The notes below the pieces were generated by a model. It was not told the DNA's origin, did no database searches, and saw nothing but the letters and a program-made list of their open reading frames with translations. From an uncultured Chlorobiaceae bacterium (GTDB taxonomy: Bacteria > Bacteroidota > Chlorobiia > Chlorobiales > Chlorobiaceae): a stretch of 36,028 bases of DNA. The stretch lies in contig CAILXB010000141.1 of NCBI GenBank assembly GCA_903838025.1, forward strand, positions 1 through 36,028. The letters run 5' to 3'. This document shows, in pieces, positions 1-10,088 of the stretch; within the stretch, counting starts at the first letter, position 1; each line of letters opens with the position of its first letter. Both the position numbers and the translations under genes were made by a program.

Positions 1-159
1 AGCATTGGCTCCGCCCTGGGCCGCAGAGGTATGGGAACGGTTAGGATAGACTTTGGAGAGAACGGCGATATTCAGTGCCGGATTGGTTTTCATTGCCTCC
101 ATAGCGGCATAGAGCCCGGCTCCACCGCCTCCGACAATAACAATATCAAATGGTTTCAT
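1..159 (-). CDS. sdhA: Succinate dehydrogenase/fumarate reductase flavoprotein subunit, N-terminal fragment cut by the window edge
   Basis: Reverse complement reads [53 protein letters not shown]: Rossmann GxGxxG plus the SHT-AAQGG covalent FAD motif; AAGGAG ribosome site upstream. Confidence 0.85.
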   Translation of the reverse strand, partial: MKPFDIVIVGGGGAGLYAAMEAMKTNPALNIAVLSKVYPNRSHTSAAQGGANA

Positions 160-307
160 ACGCTCAAATCTCCTTGTGAAGCCGCAGAGAGGGCCTCACT
201 GATTAAATGAAGGGGCACTGCAACCGACCGAAGCGCCCCGCTCATTGAAATTGGTCTTTCTGGTAATACTGAGAAATGCTGTACAAGATACCCTTAAAGC
301 TGGAAGG

Positions 308-793
308 CTACAGGGCGACATGATCATCATGAACAGGAAGCTCCTCAACAGCATGAAGCACATCCGTCATATTGAGAAGACCAAGAATTTTATTGTTTTC
401 CATAACAGTAAGACGCCTGATATTGGTACGTTTCATCAGGCGAAGAGCATACTTGATTCGAAGGCTGGGATTGACACTGATGACCGGCTTGCTCATGATT
501 TGAAACACGGGAGTATTCCATGGATCACGGTGAACATCCTCGCCTGGATCAATCACCTTTTCAAGAATATCTTTCTCAGTCACAATACCATAGCAATCGT
601 CCTCATTACGCGGCTCAACGATAAGACCGCTCTCCTTGCTCCGTTTCATGATTTGCAACGCCTCGGCCACCGTACAACTCCCCTTGATTACGTGAAACTC
701 TTTCTGCATAAGAGCAGATACCGGCAGCGTACGCAATGTTATAAGCTGATCCATAGTCATCAGGTTACTTAAAATTAAAAAAACAGATAACAA
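308..793 (-). CDS. CBS-domain pair protein; true start may be the internal MDQLITLR
   Basis: Two CBS-like repeats ([39 protein letters not shown]). Confidence 0.8.
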   Translation of the reverse strand: MLSVFLILSNLMTMDQLITLRTLPVSALMQKEFHVIKGSCTVAEALQIMKRSKESGLIVEPRNEDDCYGIVTEKDILEKVIDPGEDVHRDPWNTPVFQIMSKPVISVNPSLRIKYALRLMKRTNIRRLTVMENNKILGLLNMTDVLHAVEELPVHDDHVAL

Positions 794-954
794 CCATTTT
801 TACGTGCCTGGACAAAAAAAAACAGGCATCAGAATTTAAGTCAGAAAGCAGAAAAAGAGAGGAACACCCGCCGCTACCCTTACAACTGGTGCAAGCAATT
901 AATTTATAAAAAAAAACAACATAATTACAAGGACATCACCCTTAAAAAGCGAAA

Positions 955-1596
955 TTATGCAATTCCGTGTGTTTTTTTATAAGCCGCCCAGTTTTGTTTC
1001 AAGGCAAGAAAAGCTTTGAAATCTTGCTGAATCAGAAAGGGATTCAGAGCTCGCTCTGCACTGATGGAGGAGATGGGCGACACGCCGTAATCGTGTCCTG
1101 GATAAACTTTTGTCTCCGAAGGAAGCCGCATCAGCTTGCTGTGCAGAGAGTTGTATTCATCAAGAGCCTCCTCTTCAGTACTGGTACCCCCCACCTTTCC
1201 CGTAAAGAGGGTGTCGCCGGTAAAAAGAGCATCACCAACATGAATACAAAGAGAATCCCTTGTATGCCCAGGCGTATGGAGAATGCGGGCCACAAGAGAA
1301 CCAAAAGAAAAAAGAGCCCCATCCTCTACGGTAATGCCAGTCAATGGACAGGTATCACCATAGAGCAAGGGAGAAAGAGCGGTCATCAGCCCGATGGCTT
1401 CGTTGCCATTGGTATGATCGTTATGGCCATGGGTTGAAAAAATGTAACGGATTACAAAATCCCGTTCAGCAGCAAACTGCACAATCATTGAAGGATTGTA
1501 AGAGGCATCAATAACAATGGCATCCTTCGATACCTCATCGGCAACAAGGTACCCAAAGTTTCTGTCGCCGCCTGTACGAAACTGTTCAACAATCAT
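955..1596 (-). CDS. MBL-fold metallo-hydrolase, glyoxalase II/ETHE1-like
   Basis: THGHNDH, HTPGHT, GDTLFTGKVGGT and YPGHDYG motifs; starts 14 nt after the RND gene ends. Confidence 0.85.
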   Translation of the reverse strand: MIVEQFRTGGDRNFGYLVADEVSKDAIVIDASYNPSMIVQFAAERDFVIRYIFSTHGHNDHTNGNEAIGLMTALSPLLYGDTCPLTGITVEDGALFSFGSLVARILHTPGHTRDSLCIHVGDALFTGDTLFTGKVGGTSTEEEALDEYNSLHSKLMRLPSETKVYPGHDYGVSPISSISAERALNPFLIQQDFKAFLALKQNWAAYKKTHGIA

Positions 1597-1610
1597 GCGA
1601 TTGGCATCCT

Positions 1611-4600
1611 TTAAGGTTTTGATGATTTATTTTCAACAATATAATAGACAATCGGCACAACTACGAGCGTCAAAATAGTTGAAAGAACACCGCCCCAAAT
1701 CAGTGATATTGCAAGTCCCTGAAAAATCGGATCAAAAAGCATGACAAGAGAGCCGATAACAACGGCACCTGAGGTCAGAATAATCGGCTTTGTACGAACC
1801 GCCGCCGACTCAATGACCGCTCGCTTAAGATCCGCCCCTTCCGCCCTGCGGATCTGGATAAAATCAATAAGCAGTACCGAATTGCGTACCATAATGCCCG
1901 CCAGGGCAATCATGCCAATCATACTGGTTGCAGTAAAGAAAGCGCCATGCACAAAATGGCCTGGAATGATGCCCACAAGACTAAGCGGAATGGCAATCAT
2001 CATGATCAACGGAGTTTTGAACGACTGGAACCATCCGATAATCAAAAGATAAATGATGACAAGAACAACGGCAAAGGCGGTACCAAGATCTCTGAACACT
2101 TCAAAGGTAATCTGCCACTCCCCGTCCCATTTCATGGCCAGTTTCTCGTCCGAAGCGGGGCTGGCCGTATAGAGCGGGCTGACGCTGTATCCTCCCGGAA
2201 CCTTGAGCTGCTCTATTTTTTTATCCATGTTGAGCATGGCATAGACCGGACTCTCCGTCGCTCCGGCAACATCTGCCGTCACGTACACAACCCTGCGAAG
2301 ATCCTTGCGATAAATGCTCTTCTCCTGAATTTTTTCTTGAACCGTCACCAGCTCCGAAAGCGGAATCATCTCTCCAGCCCGCAGACGGGTTGTAAGCGTT
2401 CCCATACCCTGCGACTGCACAAAAAGCGTTGAAAGATCATGCAGGGAGGTTCTGTCCGACTGAGGAAGCCTTACCTGGATTGTAACCGGATCCAGCTCCT
2501 TGTCGGTATGCAATACCCCTACATCCATGCCGGCAAGCGACATGCGCAGCGTCTGGGCAATCTGTTCGGCGCTCACTCCACGGAAGGCCGCTCGCTCTTT
2601 ATTGACCACCAAATCGTAGACCTTCTGGTCATCTTCAACCATCCAGTCAACATCAACTACACCAGGAGTCTCTTGAAAAACCTTTTTGACCTGCCGGGCA
2701 AGTGCAATCTGCTGCTCCTGTGAAGGGCCATAAATTTCAGCCACAAGAGTTGAAAGTACCGGAGGGCCTGGAGGAATCTCAACAATCTTGGCATTGGCGT
2801 TGTACCGTCTTGCAATCTGCTGCACCCCGGCCCTTACCTTTTTGGCAATATCGTGGCTCTGCGCCTTGCGCTCATCTTTGGGCACAAGATTGACCTGAAT
2901 GTCGCCCATGTTTTTTGCCTGACGCATATAGTAATGGCGCACAAGGCCGTTAAAATTGATAGGCGCATTGATACCGACATAGTATTGATAACTGCGGACT
3001 TCAGGCACGGTTTTCAGATAGGCCGAAATCTCTTTGGTCACCCTTGCCGTCTGCTCAAGAGCGGTACCTTCCGGCATATCCACAATCACCTGAAACTCAT
3101 TTTTGTTGTCAAAAGGGAGCATCTTCATCTGAACAGCCTTCATCGGCACCAGTAAAATGGCACCAGCGAGCATCAACCCAACCACACCAAAAGCAATCCA
3201 GCGCTTGAAACTGCTCTCAATAAAGGGAGAAAGAATTGTGTTAAAGAGCCTGTAATAGCCCGTTTTGGTAATATCATACTCTTCATGATGCCCCTCTTCT
3301 GTTTTAAGAAGACGGAATGCAAGCCAAGGAGTGGCAATCAGGGCAACAAGCAGCGAAAAAATCATGGCCAGCGAAGCGCCGATTGGCATCGGACTCATAT
3401 AGGGCCCCATCAGACCTGAAACAAAGACCATCGGAAGCACGGCCGCGATAACCGTAAAGGTTGCAAGGATAGTCGGATTACCCACCTCATTGATCGCAGT
3501 AATTGCTGCCTGGAGCTTTGGCTGCCGCTTCATGGCAAAATGACGGTGAATATTTTCGGCAATTATGATCGAGTCATCAACAACAATACCTGTCACAAAA
3601 ATCAGCGCAAAAAGAGTCACCCTGTTGAGTGAATAATCGAGCAGATAGTAGATAAGCAGGGTAAGGGCAAAGGTAATCGGCACCGAGGCAAAAACCACAA
3701 GCGCCCCCCTCCATCCAAGAAAAAAACCAACCACAATCGTTACCGCCACAACTGCCACAATGAGATGCTCAAGAAGGGTAAAAACCTTGTCGGTTGCGGT
3801 TGCACCATAGTTTCTCGTTTCGGTTACCGTCACATCGGCGGGAATAAAACCCTTTTTAAGATTGTCAACCCTTGCGAGCACCTTGTCCGCAAGCTTTGAC
3901 GCATCACTTCCCTGTCGTTTGGCCACCGTCAAGGTCACCGCAGGATACTCGCCCGAAGCAGAACCGTTCGGAGCTGCAGCCGCCCAGCCGAAAAAGTTGT
4001 AATTATTGACCTCCTCAGGCCCATCTACAACACTCGCAACATCGCGAAGGTAGACCGGCGATGAACCGTAGATACCTATTACAATATTGGCAACATCATC
4101 GGCGTTCTCAAGAAAGCGTCCCGAACGAACAATGATCTCCTCATTCATCTGCTTGAAATCACCCGCTCTCATCTGGCTGTTAGACAGTTGTACCTGACGG
4201 GCAATCTGCAGGGGACTCACATTGAACTGCCGGAGTTTTTCCTTGTCGAGCACAATTTTTACCTGACGTTTCAATCCCCCCTTTATCTCAACATCACCGA
4301 TATTCTTGATTTTTTTCAGCTCATCAGCCACCCCGACGGCAGTTTTACGAAGCTGAAAAGGATCCTTCGTCTTGCTCCAGAAGGTGAGGTTAAGCACTGG
4401 AACATCGTCAATCGAGACCTTTTTCATCAACGGGAACTGGACTCCCGGAGGCATCTTGTCCATATTTTTCATCAAGGTCGACCACAACTTGACCATGCTT
4501 TTTTCAGCATCTTCACCCACCTTGTAGCGTACCGTCACCACCGCAAAGTCAGGCATGGAGGTGGAATAGACATAATCAACGCCAGGAATTTCAGTCAAGG

Positions 4601-4823
4601 TACGCTCAACCGGCTTGGCAACCCGTAGCTCCACCTCGGCAGGAGTTGCTCCCGGATAGGGAATATAGAGGTCAACCATCGGCACCACAATCTGGGGCTC
4701 CTCCTCTCTCGGCGTCATAAATGTTGCCATAATACCCACCAGAAGAGCGGCCACCATCAAGAGCGGCGTAATCTTTGAATTGATAAACTGTTTTGCAAGT
4801 TTACCGGCAATACCATCATTCAT
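1611..4823 (-). CDS. RND-family efflux transporter permease subunit
   Basis: 1070 aa, AcrB-like architecture; TM4 signature TGIVVDDSIIIAENI, duplicated porter/TM halves. Confidence 0.93.
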   Translation of the reverse strand: MNDGIAGKLAKQFINSKITPLLMVAALLVGIMATFMTPREEEPQIVVPMVDLYIPYPGATPAEVELRVAKPVERTLTEIPGVDYVYSTSMPDFAVVTVRYKVGEDAEKSMVKLWSTLMKNMDKMPPGVQFPLMKKVSIDDVPVLNLTFWSKTKDPFQLRKTAVGVADELKKIKNIGDVEIKGGLKRQVKIVLDKEKLRQFNVSPLQIARQVQLSNSQMRAGDFKQMNEEIIVRSGRFLENADDVANIVIGIYGSSPVYLRDVASVVDGPEEVNNYNFFGWAAAAPNGSASGEYPAVTLTVAKRQGSDASKLADKVLARVDNLKKGFIPADVTVTETRNYGATATDKVFTLLEHLIVAVVAVTIVVGFFLGWRGALVVFASVPITFALTLLIYYLLDYSLNRVTLFALIFVTGIVVDDSIIIAENIHRHFAMKRQPKLQAAITAINEVGNPTILATFTVIAAVLPMVFVSGLMGPYMSPMPIGASLAMIFSLLVALIATPWLAFRLLKTEEGHHEEYDITKTGYYRLFNTILSPFIESSFKRWIAFGVVGLMLAGAILLVPMKAVQMKMLPFDNKNEFQVIVDMPEGTALEQTARVTKEISAYLKTVPEVRSYQYYVGINAPINFNGLVRHYYMRQAKNMGDIQVNLVPKDERKAQSHDIAKKVRAGVQQIARRYNANAKIVEIPPGPPVLSTLVAEIYGPSQEQQIALARQVKKVFQETPGVVDVDWMVEDDQKVYDLVVNKERAAFRGVSAEQIAQTLRMSLAGMDVGVLHTDKELDPVTIQVRLPQSDRTSLHDLSTLFVQSQGMGTLTTRLRAGEMIPLSELVTVQEKIQEKSIYRKDLRRVVYVTADVAGATESPVYAMLNMDKKIEQLKVPGGYSVSPLYTASPASDEKLAMKWDGEWQITFEVFRDLGTAFAVVLVIIYLLIIGWFQSFKTPLIMMIAIPLSLVGIIPGHFVHGAFFTATSMIGMIALAGIMVRNSVLLIDFIQIRRAEGADLKRAVIESAAVRTKPIILTSGAVVIGSLVMLFDPIFQGLAISLIWGGVLSTILTLVVVPIVYYIVENKSSKP

Positions 4824-5232
4824 GGGTTTGATCCTCCACAGTCACACTTTTTATTACTGTTACACCTTCAACAAGCGCAGGAGCAGAGACTCCCACCACA
4901 AATTCCCCTTTATCCAACCCGCCAAGAACGACAAGATCGCCCCGCATGGAGCGACCAGTACTGATCCATCGGACAGTGAGGCGGTTATCAGCCCCGACAA
5001 CAAAAACAGCGGTAAGCTCCCCTTTATGGAAAATTGCCGTTGCAGGCACCAGCAGCACCTCATCGCCCCCGGCTTCAACCGCGCTACGAACGGCAACAAC
5101 ACTCACTACAGCAACAGGAGCCGCCTTGCTCCTGCTTTTTAGCGACTCCGAATTCTGGTTGCTGCACCCTGCAAAGAGCAGGGGAATGGCCACCAGAAAG
5201 GGAAAAAATTTCATTTTTATATCCGCACTCAT
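4816..5232 (-). CDS. Severely shortened RND periplasmic adaptor (HlyD/MFP-like) lipoprotein
   Basis: Lipobox-like LLFAGC N-terminus joined directly to an adaptor C-terminus (VPATAIFHKGELTAVFVV...VVLGGLDKGEFVV); located between TolC-like and RND genes, overlapping the latter. Confidence 0.75.
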   Translation of the reverse strand: MSADIKMKFFPFLVAIPLLFAGCSNQNSESLKSRSKAAPVAVVSVVAVRSAVEAGGDEVLLVPATAIFHKGELTAVFVVGADNRLTVRWISTGRSMRGDLVVLGGLDKGEFVVGVSAPALVEGVTVIKSVTVEDQTHE

Positions 5233-5264
5233 AAAATTATTTCACTTCAAGTTAAAAAGGCCTT

Positions 5265-6590
5265 TCAGTTACCACGGTAATAGTCAAGCTCACTTTTCGA
5301 AACACAATAATCGTATGACGCCTGGTTCAACCTCATTTTCGAATAGGTATAGGCCTGCTCCCTCATCAAAAGCTCGAAGGTCATCGCCATACCGGTCTTA
5401 AACTGCTCACCAATAAAACCAAGGCTTACCTTTGCCTCCTCAAGAGCTTTGCGGGCAACAGCTATTCTTGCTTTGGCGGTTTTCATCGACCTGAGCGACC
5501 GGCTCACTTCAGCCTGACTATTACTCTTTGCTGCTTCATAATTGTACATCGCCTCACGCGTCTGCGCCTTGGCCTCCTGGGTACGACCCGCTGTTGCCAT
5601 ACCATCATAAATATTCCACTGCATGTTCATCCCGATCGCCCAACTGGAGCCACCGCCAAAAACATGGTTACTGTGCAGGTTGGTCTGCATAAATGCGTTC
5701 AAACGAGGAAGTGTGGATGCATGAGCCATCTCTTCCTGACTTTCTGCAACTTGCCGAAAGGTTTCGAGTGCCTTGAGATCGGCTCGATTCTCCAGCAGGT
5801 ATTGTTCATTTCCATCTGGCAGCCGATCATCGACAACAAAATCACCCGTCGGCACAATGTTTACACCCGCCTCAAGATTCAGCAACACGGCAAGAACGTC
5901 CGTGCCATTTTTTATCTCGTCATGCAGCAAAAGCTTCTGCTCCTGAAGCTCAGCAAGCCTCACATCGGTCGAAAGCTTGTCAGATTTTGTCAGCAACCCG
6001 GCACGATACCCCTTTGCGGCATCATTGCTGTGAGCCTGCATGGTTTTTATCGACTGTTCGACAGCCTCTATGTTTTTTCGGGCAAGAATGAGCCCGTAAT
6101 AGACTTTGCTGACCTGGAATTCAACACTCTCCTCTGCACGGAGAGCCATCAGTTCCTGGCCCTTTTTGGCGGTTAACGCCATACTCCTGCCGATTGCAGC
6201 ATCCGCATTAAACACCGGCTGCGTCACCTGAAGAGAGGTATTAAAATCGTTGATACCATCAGGGTGATTAAGCGTTTCAGGAATAAAATCACTCTGCTGT
6301 ACACTCTTCTGCTGCAACTTGAAGACCAGCGCCGCCCCCGGATCGTTCGTAACAACCAGCGTCTCCAGCAGCGTCACTTTCGGCAAATATGACTGACGGG
6401 TCTGAACCACCCTCGCCTGAGCCTGATCAACCCTGCTTTTGGCCGCCTTTACCGTGTAATTATTCTGACGGGCCATAGTGATGGCGTCGGAAAGAGAGAG
6501 CCTCATTGCTCTGTCTGCCGTTTTTGCCTGAAGCGGCGAAGCCAGAGCAGCAGCAACACAACAACCGACCAATACCTTATATACCTTCAT
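5265..6590 (-). CDS. TolC-family outer membrane factor
   Basis: 441 aa with signal peptide, coiled-coil repeats (ITMARQNNYTVKAAKSRVDQAQARVVQTRQSYLP), next to RND genes. Confidence 0.88.
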   Translation of the reverse strand: MKVYKVLVGCCVAAALASPLQAKTADRAMRLSLSDAITMARQNNYTVKAAKSRVDQAQARVVQTRQSYLPKVTLLETLVVTNDPGAALVFKLQQKSVQQSDFIPETLNHPDGINDFNTSLQVTQPVFNADAAIGRSMALTAKKGQELMALRAEESVEFQVSKVYYGLILARKNIEAVEQSIKTMQAHSNDAAKGYRAGLLTKSDKLSTDVRLAELQEQKLLLHDEIKNGTDVLAVLLNLEAGVNIVPTGDFVVDDRLPDGNEQYLLENRADLKALETFRQVAESQEEMAHASTLPRLNAFMQTNLHSNHVFGGGSSWAIGMNMQWNIYDGMATAGRTQEAKAQTREAMYNYEAAKSNSQAEVSRSLRSMKTAKARIAVARKALEEAKVSLGFIGEQFKTGMAMTFELLMREQAYTYSKMRLNQASYDYCVSKSELDYYRGN

Positions 6591-6596
6591 GTTTTT

Positions 6597-6827
6597 TTAT
6601 TGTTTAGAGATGAGCTTCAAAATCTTTTCAACATTTTTTGAATCATCATTACTCACGCACTCCTTGAGATTGCGGTGCAGTACCAATGAAAACGTGTTGT
6701 CCAAAGCGGCCTTTGCCGCCTGAAACTGCGTAATAATCTGGGAGCACTCCTTCTCCCGTTCAATCATCCTGACAAGACCCTCAACCTGACCAGCAACCCT
6801 TTTCAGCCTGAGAATCACATCACTCAT
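6597..6827 (-). CDS. CsoR/RcnR/FrmR/CstR-family (DUF156) transcriptional repressor; ORF extends to 6899 but the MSDV start is preferred
   Basis: ILRLKRVAGQVEGLVRMIEREKECSQIITQFQAAKAAL...HRNLKECV; conserved Cys residues at the two family positions. Confidence 0.88.
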   Translation of the reverse strand: MSDVILRLKRVAGQVEGLVRMIEREKECSQIITQFQAAKAALDNTFSLVLHRNLKECVSNDDSKNVEKILKLISKQ

Positions 6828-6878
6828 ATTCCGTTCAGTTTTAATCATAAGAATTGCATCTAAAAATAATAAATACCC

Positions 6879-6895
6879 ATACCCCCTATAGGTAT
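6879..6895. promoter_or_regulatory. Candidate CsoR/CstR-type operator
   Basis: ATACCCCCTATAGGTAT, imperfect palindrome just upstream of the DUF156 regulator; resembles the C-rich TACCCC...GGTA operators of the family. Confidence 0.6.
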
Positions 6896-6958
6896 TCAAG
6901 ATATAAAAAAAAAGCTACGCACAAACTTTTTTTATTGAACGCAAGACTGGATGGAAAA

Positions 6959-7588
6959 TCAACCCTTTTTTTTGCCTCCCTCTACAGCAAGTTCAGCCGC
7001 AGTGCAGCAGATATCCGACTGAACCTGACAAAGCATACTTTCTGTTGCCTGCTGCATGATTTGCGACATCACAGCCTCGCTCATAAACCGCAAAATACCC
7101 TCAGGCATAAGGTTCAGGGGAAAAGAGAGTTCAAAATCAAGAGCAATATCGGTATCAAAATAGACTGATGTCCGGCCATCATGCTGATGCAGCAGGCAAA
7201 TTTCAGAACTTGCATGACCGACGAAAGTGTGGGGAGAAATCAGCTCAACTTCAGGATGATCATGAACCGCTTCCCACCGAATCCGCCTTCCATCACCATT
7301 GAGGTGCGACCTGTTTTTTACCCTGGAAGCCAACTGCTGTCCATAACTGTCATCAAACGAAAAAACCTCCTCCAGTTGGCGAACAAAAAACACTGCCGTG
7401 ATCGGATTGTTTCGAGGATCAGCCACCTGAAAAATCCACTGAAAAATACCGAGGTCCACTAAATACCTGACGTTACTGCAATAAGGATTACACTTCAGCA
7501 GCTTTTCATGATCTGAAAAGTAGAGAATCGATTCATGAAAACATGAGTCAAGAACCACATGCGCTTTGCTTTTACCAACAACTTCCAT
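6959..7588 (-). CDS. START/polyketide-cyclase-like protein, possibly DUF1997 family; start taken at MEVVGKSK
   Basis: Pattern of a SRPBCC-like protein (YLVDLGIFQWIFQVADPRNNPITAVFF...DIALDFELSFPLNLMPEGILRFMSEAVMSQIMQQ); photosynthesis-gene neighbourhood. Confidence 0.5.
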   Translation of the reverse strand: MEVVGKSKAHVVLDSCFHESILYFSDHEKLLKCNPYCSNVRYLVDLGIFQWIFQVADPRNNPITAVFFVRQLEEVFSFDDSYGQQLASRVKNRSHLNGDGRRIRWEAVHDHPEVELISPHTFVGHASSEICLLHQHDGRTSVYFDTDIALDFELSFPLNLMPEGILRFMSEAVMSQIMQQATESMLCQVQSDICCTAAELAVEGGKKKG

Positions 7589-7632
7589 TGATGTACGAAA
7601 AAAAATTGAAGAACCAAAAATCCAGACAAGTG

Positions 7633-7914
7633 TCATAAAGCTTTCGAACGCTCATCACGGATTGAGAGTTCCGTATCTTCCCTCTCCATCTCTTTTTGCC
7701 GCATAACCTCTCCCAAATTTTCAACCAACGTGCAGGCAACCTTGTTGGCCACGTTTCCAACCAAAAAGCCACCAAGGCCAGCAAGCAATAACCGTGGGAC
7801 TCCTCGAACAAAAAACGGAATCCCCAACGGAGAGAGAAGAAATGCCCCGCTGACAATTGCTGCCGCTGGCTTGAGAACCCCCTCCGGCAACGGGTGCTGT
7901 TGATTATCAGACAT
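7633..7914 (-). CDS. Small hydrophobic protein of unknown function
   Basis: 93 aa, central hydrophobic Gly-rich stretch (AAAIVSGAFLLSPLGIPFFVRGVPRLLLAGLGGFLVGNVANKVA); same orientation as neighbours. Confidence 0.6.
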   Translation of the reverse strand: MSDNQQHPLPEGVLKPAAAIVSGAFLLSPLGIPFFVRGVPRLLLAGLGGFLVGNVANKVACTLVENLGEVMRQKEMEREDTELSIRDERSKAL

Positions 7915-7996
7915 AAAAGCCCCTGATTTACTTTTTTGACAAGCAGGCCATCACTACCCTATAAACGCCATATCGAAAAAAAACGGTGCCTGGCGC

Positions 7997-8356
7997 CTAC
8001 TCTTTTTTGGCAGTTCCATCAATAATTTTATTGAGTGAATTGGATAACATACCGCAAACCATCTCAACCATCTTCAACTGCGAGGTGCCAATATCAACCA
8101 GAGAGGTGCAATAAACATTGAAGGCCTCAACGGTATCAATAAGGGGCTCAGAGAGTGTTGCATCCTCTGCAGGCTCTGGAGCCACTGCTGCTTTAGGCAA
8201 TACTCCGCCTCCCTTTGTGGCGGCTACAGTGCGGCTTTGCGTCTGGGATGGTGAGGTCGTTGCTGCTTTTATGCCTGGCTCTTCCTGAGGAGAGGCATCA
8301 CTTTTTTTGAACCGGGAAAAAAATCCCCCTTTTTTTTCATCTTTTGCCATGATCAT
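7997..8356 (-). CDS. Hypothetical protein with basic N-terminus, low-complexity linker and helical C-terminus
   Basis: 119 aa, adjacent to cyclase gene; Pro/Ala/Thr-rich middle and conserved-looking C-terminal helix. Confidence 0.6.
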   Translation of the reverse strand: MIMAKDEKKGGFFSRFKKSDASPQEEPGIKAATTSPSQTQSRTVAATKGGGVLPKAAVAPEPAEDATLSEPLIDTVEAFNVYCTSLVDIGTSQLKMVEMVCGMLSNSLNKIIDGTAKKE

Positions 8357-8383
8357 TCTCCATTTGACTGTTAAAAAAAGATA

Positions 8384-10042
8384 TCAATTTTTTAGAGATT
8401 TCTGCGAGAAGGCCCAGCCAATCATATTCTTAATCATACCAATCGATCCATTCAAACCAAGCTTACTGGCCGTTGCCCTTAAAATTCCAGGATAACCGCA
8501 GGCAACATGAACACCGACAACAACAAGATCGGCAAGATCCATCGTATCACGGAACAATGATTCACGATAACGGGTCGGAAGACGATCCAGCACAATCATG
8601 ACCTCATTCATCATCTCATTGACAAAGTTACGGCTATCAGTCTCTTTGCTGTAGCACATATACTTCATGAGGTTTGCCATAGCGGCCACATTGGGCTCAT
8701 AAGCGCTCACCCGCTCAAGACTCCCTTTCTCCAAATGACCACTCTGCAAAACATGCTCCAGCCCAGCAGTCAATAAGTTGATATTACGAACAAATGAGCC
8801 AAAACCACAAAAAGTCAAGGGAGAACCAAGAGAGGCCGCATCGCCTATCATAAGAATATTGTCGGCAGCAACTTCGCGGGCCAAGGTAAAACCGTCATGA
8901 AAATATGCCGGAATAATACCAAAAACCGGACGATGAATCACAAAATCAGCGCCCGGATTTTTATAGGAGGGAAGTTTGCGGAAATAGGTCTCAAACAGAC
9001 CGAGTAGACTCTTGTCGTTAGATGAATCAAGAGAGTCATAAAAAAAAAGATAGGTCGTGTACTGCTTGTTTCCGGCGGGAAACCCCTCCCATATTAACTG
9101 GCGGCCATTTCCTGCACTGTGATCGGCTGGTTCAAGGCTGACAAGTATTTCACCAATCTCTTCATCAATCCCCTCCAAACCGGAAGCAAGGGTACCAACC
9201 GTCGGACAGACATGAGTCTGGGGGCGCCCATTGTTCAACTGCCGCGCAACAGGCGAGGAAACCCCCATCGCATCAGCAAGAAGTCGCGCCTTATAGTAGA
9301 ATTTTTTATGAGCCCGATCTTCAACCTCAACAACAACATAACCCGGAAACTGAAAACACCTTGCAAAAGTCAGGCCACTTAAAACCTGATTACCGGCAAC
9401 AGCAAGAACTTTTTGTTGTGCAAGACCCAGCAGCGTATCGGCCTCAACCGCACAATCAAGCACATTATCGAGATAGAGCCTTTTTTTTCGGCCATCTTCA
9501 ACAAAAAACTCGGCCCAGCCTGTTTTATAACGGCAAACAATACTACGCTCAATCTCTTCGGCCGAAAAACACCCCGTCTCCTCCAGATTTTTCAGCTCAC
9601 TCCTCGATATATTCCAGTCACGAGTCGACTTTCCCGGAGTATTGCGGTCAAAAACAAGCACTGAACGCTGATACTTTTCAACCATAACCGCAGCATGAAA
9701 AAGAGCCAGAGTTCCCCCAGCATACACAATATCATACTCTCCGCTGATCGTTATCCCCTTAGGCATCATATCACCGTTGAAAACCACCTCCAGAGAGAGC
9801 CCACTCTTGACCTGCTCCCAATACCGGTCTATTTCAACAATTTGCTCAAAATGCTTTTGACCATCATCAAGCATACTGAAATGCTTATAAAAAAGCGGAT
9901 GCGTCTGACGTACCTGTTCCAGTCCCATAAGCAGCGAATACCATTTAAAAGAACCGTTGCACATAAAAACGAAATTTACACCTTCTTCCCTCTCCATCAA
10001 AACATCATGCACATCCCTAACCCTCAAGAGCCAATTCCGCAC
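8384..10042 (-). CDS. cruA: CruA/CruB-family lycopene cyclase-like FAD oxidoreductase
   Basis: YDIVYAGGTLALFHAAVM (FAD motif), DWNISRSELKNLEETGCFSAEEIE, GDAASLGSPLTFCGFGSFVRNI; CruA versus CruB cannot be decided from sequence alone. Confidence 0.75.
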   Translation of the reverse strand: MRNWLLRVRDVHDVLMEREEGVNFVFMCNGSFKWYSLLMGLEQVRQTHPLFYKHFSMLDDGQKHFEQIVEIDRYWEQVKSGLSLEVVFNGDMMPKGITISGEYDIVYAGGTLALFHAAVMVEKYQRSVLVFDRNTPGKSTRDWNISRSELKNLEETGCFSAEEIERSIVCRYKTGWAEFFVEDGRKKRLYLDNVLDCAVEADTLLGLAQQKVLAVAGNQVLSGLTFARCFQFPGYVVVEVEDRAHKKFYYKARLLADAMGVSSPVARQLNNGRPQTHVCPTVGTLASGLEGIDEEIGEILVSLEPADHSAGNGRQLIWEGFPAGNKQYTTYLFFYDSLDSSNDKSLLGLFETYFRKLPSYKNPGADFVIHRPVFGIIPAYFHDGFTLAREVAADNILMIGDAASLGSPLTFCGFGSFVRNINLLTAGLEHVLQSGHLEKGSLERVSAYEPNVAAMANLMKYMCYSKETDSRNFVNEMMNEVMIVLDRLPTRYRESLFRDTMDLADLVVVGVHVACGYPGILRATASKLGLNGSIGMIKNMIGWAFSQKSLKN

Positions 10043-10088
10043 ATGCCGAAGAGAACCAAAAAGAAAGATTCAAGGAGAGCATTCAACG

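Noticed and set aside
245-772. 175-aa plus-strand ORF
   Set aside because: Antisense to the CBS-domain gene; no family features
1741-3155. Several plus-strand ORFs of 63-161 aa
   Set aside because: All antisense to the RND transporter gene, explained by codon bias
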